NCBI GenBank assembly: GCA_035380045.1
Contig: DAOSWM010000056.1
Coordinates: forward strand, 1 to 19,942
DNA: 19,942 nucleotides
Direction of reading: 5' to 3'
From: DAOSWM01 sp035380045
Lineage (GTDB): Bacteria; Bacteroidota; Bacteroidia; Bacteroidales; Tenuifilaceae
The notes under the pieces are model-generated. The model ran no database searches, was not told the origin of the DNA, and worked only from the letters and a program-made list of their open reading frames with translations. Made by a program: the position numbers and the translations under genes. Positions 7,262 through 14,259 of this stretch are shown here, in pieces (position 1 is the first letter of the stretch; the number at the start of each line of letters is the position of its first letter).

Positions 7262-8056
7262 ATGACTTTTAAAGATAAAACCTGCTGGGTTACCGGAGCA
7301 TCATCGGGCATTGGGCGAGAGATTGCAACTCAACTTGCCCATGAAGGGGCAAATTTGATTATTTCATCAAACCAGCCGGAGGAGCTCAACAAGGTAAAGG
7401 AAAATTGCCTGAAAAGCACAGCCCTCTGCGAAGCCATTCCCTTCGATTTGTCGAATCCCAACGAAGTTGAACAGATTGCGGCGGATGTGGTTAGCCGCTT
7501 TGGTCCAATATACCTACTTATTAATAACGGTGGTATTAGCCAGCGTTCCTTGGCTTACGAAACGTCTGTGGAGCTGGATAGAAAGATAATGGAGATTGAC
7601 TATTTCTCCTACATTATTATCACTAAAGCTGTTCTTCCCGGTATGATTGAAGCCAAAGAAGGTTTTATTGCTGCCACCAGCAGCATTTCTGGAAAGTTCG
7701 GTTTCCCGCTTCGTTCGGCCTATGCTGCAGCAAAACATGCAATACAGGGGTTTTTCGAAACGCTTCGACTGGAACTAAAACCATTCAACGTAAGCGTTAC
7801 AATCGCATACCCGGGTAGAGTGAAAACCAGCATTTCGTTCAATGCGGTTGATAAGGATGGAACACCATATGGGAAGCTTAGTCCGGGGCAAGCCGCAGGA
7901 ATTTCGGCACAGGAGTGTGCTGTGCAGTATATTAAAGCAATAAAAAGAAAAAAACCTGAAGTGTTAATTGGAGGGAAAGAGCTGTTAATGGTTCATATAA
8001 AACGACTTTTTCCAAAAATATTCTTTAAGGTAATAGGGAGAGTAGATCCAGCCTAG
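7262..8056 (+). CDS. Short-chain dehydrogenase/reductase (SDR), DHRS7-like, 264 aa
   Basis: A classical SDR of normal length. The Rossmann cofactor motif TGASSGIG is at 11-18, the NNGG motif at 88-91, and the catalytic Ser (S140/S141), Y154 and K158 are in a normal Y-x-x-x-K arrangement (YAAAK). The stretch NNGGISQRSLAYETSVELDRKIMEIDYFSYI resembles the DHRS7/DHRS7B-like subgroup. Where many SDRs have the structural Asn of the catalytic tetrad (E-V-N-Y), this protein has D113 (EIDY), a small departure. No acidic residue is obvious at the end of the second strand (SSNQPEE), which leans towards NADP(H), though weakly. The substrate is unknown. It is probably co-transcribed with the VOC gene, which starts 54 bases after its stop with no terminator or promoter visible between. 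Confidence 0.93.
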   Translation: MTFKDKTCWVTGASSGIGREIATQLAHEGANLIISSNQPEELNKVKENCLKSTALCEAIPFDLSNPNEVEQIAADVVSRFGPIYLLINNGGISQRSLAYETSVELDRKIMEIDYFSYIIITKAVLPGMIEAKEGFIAATSSISGKFGFPLRSAYAAAKHAIQGFFETLRLELKPFNVSVTIAYPGRVKTSISFNAVDKDGTPYGKLSPGQAAGISAQECAVQYIKAIKRKKPEVLIGGKELLMVHIKRLFPKIFFKVIGRVDPA

Positions 8057-8110
8057 TCTCGATATCAATTTTCTTGTATACGTTTTTAAAAGTAAATAAT
8101 TGAAAATATC

Positions 8111-9193
8111 ATGGCAAAACTAATTAGTGGAATACAACAGATAGGAGTTGGTGTTAAAGATTTGAAAACAGCCTGGAGCTGGTACATCAAAGCATTTGGT
8201 GTTGATGTACGGATTTTCGAGGACGATACGGTGGCGGAGCTAATGCTGCCTTATACAGGGGGACAGCCACAACAACGCCATGCAGCCCTTGCTCTAAACA
8301 TGCAGGGTGGCGGAGGATTCGAAATTTGGCAGTACTCGAAACGTACGCCTCTTGAACCAAAGTTCGAAATTCAGCTTGGCGATTTAGGGATTTTTTCTGC
8401 AAAAATTGTTTGTCCCGATGCGAACAAGGCATTCACCCACTTTAAGAGTATTGGGGCTGAGGTTCTTGGTGAGGTCACAACAAATCCAGCCGGACAAAAA
8501 CATTTATTCGTAAAAGATCCGTTTGGAAACATCTTCAACGTAGTTGAAAATAACCAGAATTGGTTTAATAAGCCCAATGAACCAACAGGAGCTACATTCG
8601 GCGCGGTAATTGGTTCGAGTGATATTGATAAGGCGCTGCCAGTTTATAAAGAGATATTAGGTTTCGATACAATTCTGTTCGATGGAACAGAAATTTTCGC
8701 CGATTTTGCCTCACTTCCCGGTGGAAACCGAAAATTTCGCAGGGTAATTCTGGCTCACTCTCAGCCACGGAAGGGCGCCTTCAGCAAGTTGCTGGGGAAT
8801 GCGCAAATTGAACTAGTACAAGCCATTGAGGGCGAAGAACCCAGGAAGATTTTTCAGGATAGGTTCTGGGGCGATTTGGGTTTCATTCACCTCTGCTTCG
8901 ATATAAGCAGTATGCACGACTTGGAGAAGGAGTGTAACGAGAAAGGGTTCCCGTTTACAGTGAACTCGAACGTGAAGCACAATCAGGATGGAAGCTTCGA
9001 TATGGGCGAAGCCGCTGGGCACTTCTCGTACATTGAGGATCCCGACGGAACGCTAATCGAATTTGTTGAAACCCATAAGGTTCCAATTCTCAAAAAGTTT
9101 GGTATTTACCTTAATTTGAAGAAACGAAATCCCGAAAAACCCTTGCCACGCTGGATGGTTAATATGCTTGGAATACAAAAAGTTAAAATCTAG
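8111..9193 (+). CDS. Two-domain VOC (glyoxalase/dioxygenase-fold) protein, 360 aa
   Basis: Two vicinal-oxygen-chelate modules in tandem. The first (about 5-145) opens IQQIGVGVKDLKTAWSWYIKAFG and closes GQKHLFVKDPFGNIFNVVE; the second (about 160-320) opens GAVIGSSDIDKALPVYKEILGFD and closes GHFSYIEDPDGTLIEFVET. The DPFGN and EDPDGTLIEFVE endings are characteristic, the final Glu being a usual metal ligand; H-containing segments such as GFIHLCFD could give others. The family includes glyoxalase I, extradiol dioxygenases and hydroxyphenylpyruvate dioxygenase, so the reaction cannot be fixed. There is no signal peptide, so it is cytoplasmic. It lies downstream of an SDR and probably works in the same small metabolic pathway. 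A basic C-terminal tail of about 40 residues (KKRNPEKPLPRW) follows the second module. Confidence 0.9.
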   Translation: MAKLISGIQQIGVGVKDLKTAWSWYIKAFGVDVRIFEDDTVAELMLPYTGGQPQQRHAALALNMQGGGGFEIWQYSKRTPLEPKFEIQLGDLGIFSAKIVCPDANKAFTHFKSIGAEVLGEVTTNPAGQKHLFVKDPFGNIFNVVENNQNWFNKPNEPTGATFGAVIGSSDIDKALPVYKEILGFDTILFDGTEIFADFASLPGGNRKFRRVILAHSQPRKGAFSKLLGNAQIELVQAIEGEEPRKIFQDRFWGDLGFIHLCFDISSMHDLEKECNEKGFPFTVNSNVKHNQDGSFDMGEAAGHFSYIEDPDGTLIEFVETHKVPILKKFGIYLNLKKRNPEKPLPRWMVNMLGIQKVKI

Positions 9194-9220
9194 AAGAGCA
9201 AAAAATAGATAAAACCAATG

Positions 9221-9257
9221 GAGCAGCAAAAAATATTTGTTGCTCTACTTTTTTTTT
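9221..9257 (+). terminator. Rho-independent terminator after the VOC gene
   Basis: GAGCAGCAAA (9221-9230) pairs with TTTGTTGCTC (9236-9245), with one G-T wobble and a 5-base loop; after TAC comes a run of nine T's (9249-9257). It begins 28 bases after the VOC stop. Confidence 0.85.
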
Positions 9258-9258
9258 C

Positions 9259-9266
9259 TATTTTTG
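9259..9266 (+). promoter_or_regulatory. Candidate -7 element for the TPR histidine kinase
   Basis: TATTTTTG is an exact TAnnTTTG match starting two bases after the T-run of the preceding terminator. Transcription would begin near 9273, leaving only about 18 bases of leader before the proposed TTG start at 9291. Confidence 0.5.
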
Positions 9267-9290
9267 GGTAACATGGAATAAAAGTCAACT

Positions 9291-11225
9291 TTGAAAAGGT
9301 TAATAATTTCAATTGTCACTATTTTAGTATCCAGCCCTGCTTTTATTGCTCAAAGCAGTCAGGTTGATTCACTTTTTATTGCCAAAATCGATTCGTTTAA
9401 CAACTTATCATATACATTTCGCAGAACCAATCCTCGCCTTTCGCTCGAGTATGCTGTAAAAGCATATAACCTTTCCGTAAACACCCATTATCCCAAAGGG
9501 AATGCATCGGCCATTCACAACCGAGGTATAGCCAAGGCTGTGCTAGGTAAATTCGATACCGGACTTAGCGATTTAATGGAAGCATCGCTTATTCGTCAGA
9601 AAATAAACGACCGGGAGGGGTTAGCTTCAACATACAACGCAATTGGTTTTGTTTTTGCCGAAATGGGCAACGACAATAAAGCGCTTGAATTTTACGAGAA
9701 GGCCTTAGAAAAAAGGGATGAAACCGGCTATAAAACCAACTTGGGGATACTGTTAAATAACATTGGTTGGATTTATTTCCGCGAAGGGAAGCTGGATAAA
9801 GCACTCGAGTATTTTTATAAGGCCCTGGATGTAAATGAAGAAGATGAAGACGATAGGGGAGTGGGTGCAAGCCAGAGCAATATCGGAAGCGTTTACCGTC
9901 GTATTGGAAACTACGAAAAGGGGCTTGAATATCATCTAAAAGCCCTCGAAACAGGCCAAAAGCATAACGATAAGTACGGAATCATTAATACCCTTCGTTT
10001 TATTGCCGAGGATTACATTGATTTGGGAAATATTGAAAAGGCAACTAACTACGCCCTGCAGAGCTTAATTTTAGCTCAGGAGATTGAATCAATGAATGAA
10101 GAAAAGAACTCTGCAGTTCTGCTTGCAGAAATTTATGAGCGTCGTAAAAAGTTTCCCGAGGCAACCCGATACCTAAAAATGGCCAATAGTTTAAAAGATA
10201 GTCTGTTTAGTATTGAAAAAGCAGAAGTGTTGGGTCATCTTCAAACGGTTTTCGAGCTCGAAGCCAAGGAGAACGAGAACGAAATGCTTCGTTTAGCGCA
10301 AATAGCAAGCAGCCACAAAATAAAAATGCAAAGTTACTTTTTGCTACTATCCGTTGGCTTCATTATACTAATACTTGGCTTTGCATCAGTAATATACATT
10401 TTTTACCGCAAGTTGAAAGTTGCAAACCAGAAACTATCGCAGTTAAATAATGAAATAATCTCACAAAAGGAGAGTATTGAGCTGCAAGCTCAATCAATTG
10501 CAGAAAAAAATACCGAGCTTGAGGCAACCAACCAAATAAAGGATAAATTAATTTCAGTAATTGCCCACGACCTCAAAAACCCTTTGAATTCAGTCTCCGG
10601 TTACTCTGAAATTATTATATCTCGATTTGATTCCTACACCAAGGAAGAAATTGTTTCCTTCCTTCGAATTATCCACGATAACTCAATGCGCAGTAATATG
10701 TTGCTGGATAATTTACTACAATGGTCGCGCCTGCAAACCCGTACAATAACCTTTATCCCAACCGAACAGAAACTCTCCAAACTTGTTAAGGAAGAAATTT
10801 ACTTCGTGGTGAACCCCGCCGATGAGAAGAAAGTTACCATAAAAACTAAAATTAATGACAACCTAGTGCTTGTTGCCGATGCCAACATGTTGAAAACAAT
10901 TGTTCGGAACCTAATTTCAAATGCGGTGAAATTCAGTAGAAAGGGAGGCGAAATTTTGGTTTCGGCGGAACAGGTTGACGGTGAAACAACCATAAGAGTT
11001 GACGACAACGGAGTAGGAATCCCGCCTCATGTTAAGGAAAAACTTTTTACCGGCGAAGCCGGTGTTACAACTTCGGGTACGGCTGGGGAGAAAGGTACAG
11101 GTTTAGGACTAATGCTCTGTAAGGATTTTGTGGAGGTTCACGGAGGAAGTATTTGGGTTGAGAGTGAGCCCGATAAGGGATCACGCTTCTCGTTCACTAT
11201 TCCATACCAAAACGACGGAGAGTAG
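9291..11225 (+). CDS. TPR-containing membrane sensor histidine kinase, 644 aa, TTG start
   Basis: The proposed start is TTG (9291): it produces an ideal signal peptide (MKRLIISIVTILVSSPAFIAQ), an in-frame TAA lies at 9279-9281, and no internal ATG comes before about residue 96. Order of parts: periplasmic TPR repeats (about 60-320, for example ALEFYEKALEKRDE and ALEYFYKALDVNEE), one transmembrane helix (about 347-371), a coiled coil (about 372-415), a dimerisation/phosphoacceptor domain with H426 in SVIAHDLKNPLNSVSGYSE, and a HATPase domain with N544 in the N box, DDNGVGIPP, and GTGLGLMLCKDFVEVHGGS. All kinase residues are present. There is no fused receiver and no adjacent regulator gene, so its partner is elsewhere. 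The TPR region probably senses a periplasmic protein or peptide ligand. This architecture is common in Bacteroidota. Confidence 0.93.
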   Translation: MKRLIISIVTILVSSPAFIAQSSQVDSLFIAKIDSFNNLSYTFRRTNPRLSLEYAVKAYNLSVNTHYPKGNASAIHNRGIAKAVLGKFDTGLSDLMEASLIRQKINDREGLASTYNAIGFVFAEMGNDNKALEFYEKALEKRDETGYKTNLGILLNNIGWIYFREGKLDKALEYFYKALDVNEEDEDDRGVGASQSNIGSVYRRIGNYEKGLEYHLKALETGQKHNDKYGIINTLRFIAEDYIDLGNIEKATNYALQSLILAQEIESMNEEKNSAVLLAEIYERRKKFPEATRYLKMANSLKDSLFSIEKAEVLGHLQTVFELEAKENENEMLRLAQIASSHKIKMQSYFLLLSVGFIILILGFASVIYIFYRKLKVANQKLSQLNNEIISQKESIELQAQSIAEKNTELEATNQIKDKLISVIAHDLKNPLNSVSGYSEIIISRFDSYTKEEIVSFLRIIHDNSMRSNMLLDNLLQWSRLQTRTITFIPTEQKLSKLVKEEIYFVVNPADEKKVTIKTKINDNLVLVADANMLKTIVRNLISNAVKFSRKGGEILVSAEQVDGETTIRVDDNGVGIPPHVKEKLFTGEAGVTTSGTAGEKGTGLGLMLCKDFVEVHGGSIWVESEPDKGSRFSFTIPYQNDGE

Positions 11226-11272
11226 GGTATTTAACATGAGTTCTATGTAAGAGCAAATTATCAATCGCTGAT

Positions 11273-11497
11273 TAATAAGGTAATAAGGTTCCTTTTTTGT
11301 CTCCCTTTTTATGTTACTATGTTATTTGAAGAGAAATAAGGTTGATATCGACTAAAAACCTTATTTTTGGCTAACCTTAGAAACTGATTAAATTTTGTTT
11401 TTAATTATGTCATGTAAAGCTGTATCAAAAAAAAAATCGAAAGTTTAAACAGTTTCTTAGTTAAGATTCTATTTTTTCATTGAGTTACTACCTTATT
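11273..11497. repeat. Five copies of the octamer AATAAGGT, three direct and two inverted
   Basis: AATAAGGT occurs at 11274-11281, 11282-11289 (an exact tandem with an 8-bp period) and 11335-11342, and its complement ACCTTATT at 11358-11365 and 11490-11497. Direct and inverted copies can pair with each other in more than one way. The function is unknown. Confidence 0.7.
11334..11368 (+). terminator. Candidate terminator downstream of the histidine kinase
   Basis: AAATAAGGTT (11334-11343) pairs perfectly with AACCTTATTT (11357-11366) around a 13-base loop, and the second arm runs into more T's (to 11368). The stem is AT-rich and begins 109 bases after the kinase stop, so it would be modest. 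It incorporates two of the AATAAGGT copies. Confidence 0.45.
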
Positions 11498-11573
11498 ACA
11501 TTATTGATTTAGCACAGATTGAAAAATAACAGCAATTTCAAATAAGTACTTTCATATATCGAGCTCACGTTAT

Positions 11574-12128
11574 TTACTTCACCTCAACTAAAATTTCGTC
11601 AATTCTCTTCCTAACGCGTTCAGCAGTTGCCCTTTCTCTGTTTGAGGGGCTTAAATTATCAATAGTTCCTTTATATCCTACCGCAATTGCTGCCACAGGA
11701 ATAAAATCGTCAGGAATGGATAAGGCTTGTTTCGCAAAATTTTTGTCGAACCCTCCCATTATGTGCGTGGAGAATCCCATGGATTCAGCCTGAAAAACTA
11801 AGTTAGCCTCTGCCAGCGCAGTATCGTGTAAAGCATAAAAATTTTCTGTTTCGTTACGGGTAACGTTCTTCTTGGCTGTAGATATGATTAGCAACGAAGC
11901 GTTCTTTGCCCACTCCTGATTTCCCGGAGCTAGTATGCTAAGCATGCTCTCGAAGGCAGCCATGTTTGCCCTGCTGGCAATGTAGAAACGCCAGGGCTGC
12001 TCATTGTACGATGATGGTGCCCATCGGGCAGCTTCAAAAAGCAATGAAATTTGCTCCTGTGTAATAGGTTTAGGTTCAAACGCTATTTCACTTTTCCTGT
12101 TTAATATTGTTTTGTTTATATTACTCAT
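11574..12128 (-). CDS. Nitroreductase-family FMN oxidoreductase, 184 aa
   Basis: A short nitroreductase of typical length. It begins with the usual N-terminal arm (LNRKSEIAFEPKPIT, about 9-23), followed by the FMN-binding motif ARWAPSSYNEQPWRFY (about 34-49), a central NETENFYALHDTALAEANLVFQAESMGFSTHIMGGFD block (AxAxxNLxxxAxxxG pattern) and a C-terminal IPVAAIAVGY. Members are homodimers that use NAD(P)H to reduce nitro groups, quinones or other electrophiles; the physiological substrate is not predictable. There is no signal peptide, so it is cytoplasmic. It is divergent from rocD across 235 bases and appears to be transcribed alone. I saw no clear TAnnTTTG element for it. Confidence 0.93.
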   Translation of the reverse strand: MSNINKTILNRKSEIAFEPKPITQEQISLLFEAARWAPSSYNEQPWRFYIASRANMAAFESMLSILAPGNQEWAKNASLLIISTAKKNVTRNETENFYALHDTALAEANLVFQAESMGFSTHIMGGFDKNFAKQALSIPDDFIPVAAIAVGYKGTIDNLSPSNRERATAERVRKRIDEILVEVK

Positions 12129-12142
12129 GTTGTTGATTTTAT

Positions 12143-12150
12143 TAAGTTTG
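12143..12150 (+). promoter_or_regulatory. Weak candidate -7 element, long-leader promoter for rocD
   Basis: TAAGTTTG matches TAnnTTTG exactly, but lies 214 bases before the rocD start, implying a leader of about 205 bases. No closer match is seen. It may be a chance match in AT-rich DNA. Confidence 0.25.
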
Positions 12151-12191
12151 AATATTAAACACGAAAAGTTTATTTTGGTTCAAAAAAAATG

Positions 12192-12223
12192 AATTTACAC
12201 TGTTTTACTTGCTCTTGTAAATT
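12192..12223. promoter_or_regulatory. Inverted repeat in the nitroreductase-rocD divergent region
   Basis: AATTTACA (12192-12199) and TGTAAATT (12216-12223) form perfect 8-bp arms around 16 bases. Centre-to-centre spacing is 24 bp, a little over two helical turns, so it could be a dimer site; as RNA it would be only a weak hairpin. Nothing else is evident in the 235-bp spacer 12129-12363. Confidence 0.35.
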
Positions 12224-12363
12224 GTTTTCGCATTCATGTTTCTTAACATAATGCCAATCAGGAGAAAACTATTTGAAAAATGAAAAACAAGAGTTAAGAT
12301 TGTGGATGATTTTAAAAATTAGAGTAATTGAATTAAATAATTATAAATCAAAACAATAGAGTT

Positions 12364-13584
12364 ATGAGCAAAATGACCAGTAACGATTACATGGCCCGTG
12401 AAGATAAGTACGGAGCACACAACTACCATCCACTACCCGTTGTTCTTGAGAAAGGCGAGGGAGTTTACGTTTGGGATGTTGAAGGGAAAAAATACTTCGA
12501 CTTTCTTTCAGCATACTCTGCTGTAAATCAAGGGCATTGCCATCCAAAAATTGTTAACGCAATGGTAGAGCAGGCAAAAACCCTTACGCTTACATCTCGT
12601 GCATTCTACAACAACGTACTAGGCGAGTACGAAGAGTACGTAACAAAATTCTTTGGCTACGATAAAGTTCTTCCAATGAACACTGGGGCTGAAGCTGACG
12701 AAACAGCCATTAAACTTTGCCGGAAGTGGGCATACAAGAAAAAAGGTATTAAAGATGGCGATGCAAAAATTATTGTTTGTGAAAATAACTTCCACGGTCG
12801 TACTACCACCATTATTTCAATGAGTACCGACCCCGATGCTCGCAACGATTTTGGTCCCTATACTCCTGGCTTTATAACCATTCCATACAACGATATTCCT
12901 GCTCTTGAGAAAGCGTTGGAAGACAAAAACGTTGCAGGTTTCTTGGTTGAGCCCATTCAGGGTGAAGCAGGCGTTTTCGTACCAGACGAAGGTTACTTGA
13001 AGAAAGCATCAGAAATGTGTAAAAAGAATAACGTTCTTTTCATTGCTGATGAAGTACAGACTGGTATTGCCCGTACAGGTAAAATGTTAGCTTGCGATCA
13101 CGAGAATATTCGTCCCGATATCCTAATTCTTGGCAAAGCAATCTCAGGTGGTGTTTTCCCTGTTTCAGCAGTTCTTGCCGATGATGAGATTATGCTAACT
13201 ATTAAACCAGGTGAACATGGTTCAACATTTGGTGGAAACCCAATTGCAGCTAAGGTTGCAATTGCTGCACTCACTGTTATCAAAGAAGAAAATCTTACTG
13301 ATAATGCGGAACGTTTAGGTAAAATTTTCCGTGACGAGTTCAGAAGCATTAAGAGTGATATGATTGAGCTAGTACGTGGGAAAGGTTTACTAAATGCAGT
13401 TGTTATTCGTAACAAACCCGGCAAAACTGCTTGGGACGTTTGTGTTGCCATGGCTGAGAATGGTGTGCTGGCAAAACCAACCCATGGAAACATTATCCGT
13501 TTTGCTCCTCCTTTGGTAATTACAGAGGCTCAGCTACGCGAAGCAATGGATAGAATTAAAGAAGTTTTCAAGAAATTTGAATAG
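12364..13584 (+). CDS. rocD: Ornithine aminotransferase (ornithine-oxo-acid transaminase), 406 aa
   Basis: A class-III PLP aminotransferase that transfers the delta-amino group of ornithine to 2-oxoglutarate, giving glutamate semialdehyde and glutamate, and so links arginine/ornithine to proline and glutamate. Features: N-terminal GAHNYHPLPVVLEKGEGVYVWDVEGKKYFDFLSAYSAVNQGHCHP, diagnostic of ornithine aminotransferases; NTGAEADETAIKL, which binds the PLP phosphate; NNFHGRTTT; VEPIQGEAGV; ADEVQTGIARTGK, with the Asp that contacts the pyridine nitrogen; and K258 in LGKAISGG, the Schiff-base lysine; then GEHGSTFGGNP. The length is normal. In NTGAEADETA an Asp stands where a Val or Gly is more usual. 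It is cytoplasmic and appears to be a single-gene unit ending at the terminator at 13600. Confidence 0.97.
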   Translation: MSKMTSNDYMAREDKYGAHNYHPLPVVLEKGEGVYVWDVEGKKYFDFLSAYSAVNQGHCHPKIVNAMVEQAKTLTLTSRAFYNNVLGEYEEYVTKFFGYDKVLPMNTGAEADETAIKLCRKWAYKKKGIKDGDAKIIVCENNFHGRTTTIISMSTDPDARNDFGPYTPGFITIPYNDIPALEKALEDKNVAGFLVEPIQGEAGVFVPDEGYLKKASEMCKKNNVLFIADEVQTGIARTGKMLACDHENIRPDILILGKAISGGVFPVSAVLADDEIMLTIKPGEHGSTFGGNPIAAKVAIAALTVIKEENLTDNAERLGKIFRDEFRSIKSDMIELVRGKGLLNAVVIRNKPGKTAWDVCVAMAENGVLAKPTHGNIIRFAPPLVITEAQLREAMDRIKEVFKKFE

Positions 13585-13599
13585 TTCAATTAAATGTTC

Positions 13600-13635
13600 A
13601 AAATAGCGCATATCTTTGGTATGCGCTATTTTTTT
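13600..13635 (+). terminator. Rho-independent terminator of rocD, with a promoter element in its loop
   Basis: AAAATAGCGCATA (13600-13612) pairs perfectly with TATGCGCTATTTT (13620-13632) around the 7-base loop TCTTTGG, and T's continue to 13635. It begins 16 bases after the rocD stop. Confidence 0.9.
13611..13618 (+). promoter_or_regulatory. -7 element TATCTTTG embedded in the rocD terminator loop
   Basis: Exact TAnnTTTG match spanning the top of the first stem arm and the loop. Transcription would begin near 13625, in the second arm, so a transcript from this promoter lacks the first arm and cannot form the terminator. The ATG of the next gene follows about 14 bases later. No -33 TTG is seen at the normal spacing. 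Confidence 0.6.
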
Positions 13636-13638
13636 ACT

Positions 13639-14259
13639 ATGAAAAAAATAATTCTTTTTAGTTTTCTTTTGCTGTTGCTCTCGGGTTGTTGCTTCGAGGA
13701 CGATGTAGAGGTAGCTCGATATAATCTTTCTGAAGAGGAACTTTCGTTGATCCCATATACCCAAGGTCAGGAGGTGATATTCATGCATTCCAACGGTTAC
13801 GAATTCGTTGCAAATGTTGAGAACATTGAAACCGAGTGGGAAAGGTACTACGATTTCTGCGAGTGGTTCTGCTGCGGGCAGGATTACTTTTCGTACGAGG
13901 TTAAGCGTGTTTACATGAACTCAACTTACCCAAGTTTAAACATGCGAATCAGAATTAACGAGAGCTACTACGGCGATTACCACCCTATGGGTGTTCACTT
14001 CGATATTAACCATCGCCACTTTCTCAGTATTCCTTATGATAGCTCAGGAACCTTTGTCCTTGACTATACCGATGCAATTCTTTATGATTCGATTGTTTTA
14101 AATAACAAGGTTTATCGATGTGTGGTGGAAAAACCGTTCGACTTTCACATGTTTACTGATGACTCAACAGTTGTAAAACCTCAGTCGATACTCTACAACA
14201 GCAGCGGGTTACTCCAAATAATTATGAGCAACAATGAAACATACACCGTTCAGAATTAA
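13639..14259 (+). CDS. Small lipoprotein of unknown function, 206 aa (first of a pair)
   Basis: The start at 13639 gives a textbook lipoprotein signal, MKKIILFSFLLLLLSGC, with lipidated C17; the longer in-frame ATG at 13594 would put 15 residues in front and lies upstream of the predicted transcript start. The residues after the Cys, C-F-E-D-D, are acidic and fit the Bacteroidota surface-export signal. The mature part has no domain I recognise. It holds a Cys-rich YDFCEWFCCGQDYFSYEV segment (about 70-87), many Tyr/Phe residues, and a C-terminal pattern of D-S-I-V-L-N-N-K-V-Y-R-C-V, then LYNSSGLLQII and NETYTV. That ending is seen in many small Bacteroidota lipoproteins and resembles that of the next gene, which overlaps this one by 26 bases. 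Confidence 0.8.
   Translation: MKKIILFSFLLLLLSGCCFEDDVEVARYNLSEEELSLIPYTQGQEVIFMHSNGYEFVANVENIETEWERYYDFCEWFCCGQDYFSYEVKRVYMNSTYPSLNMRIRINESYYGDYHPMGVHFDINHRHFLSIPYDSSGTFVLDYTDAILYDSIVLNNKVYRCVVEKPFDFHMFTDDSTVVKPQSILYNSSGLLQIIMSNNETYTVQN

Larger units (their letters stand above)
11226..11573. other. 348-bp gene-free gap between convergent genes
   Basis: No convincing coding frame is seen on either strand. The gap is very AT-rich and holds five AATAAGGT copies in both orientations, one perfect inverted repeat able to act as a terminator, and a homopolymeric A run near 11429-11438. The kinase gene ends into it from the left and the nitroreductase gene ends into it from the right. Confidence 0.7.

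Noticed and set aside
11362..11369. Exact TATTTTTG on the plus strand in the gene-free gap
   Set aside because: No plus-strand gene follows, and it overlaps an AT-rich hairpin arm; treated as a probable chance match unless a small RNA is found.
12004..12192. 62-residue plus-strand frame running out of the nitroreductase start into the spacer
   Set aside because: Most of it is antisense to the nitroreductase N-terminus and the rest is AT-rich low-complexity (ILLMLLILLSLN); no start context or homology is recognisable.
13098..13493. 131-residue minus-strand frame within rocD
   Set aside because: Antisense to the conserved PLP-binding region of rocD; rich in Ser, Pro and Ile as expected from an antisense frame.
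13594..13638. Upstream in-frame ATG for the first small lipoprotein
   Set aside because: It is located before the predicted transcription start and within the rocD terminator; the lipoprotein signal begins at 13639.
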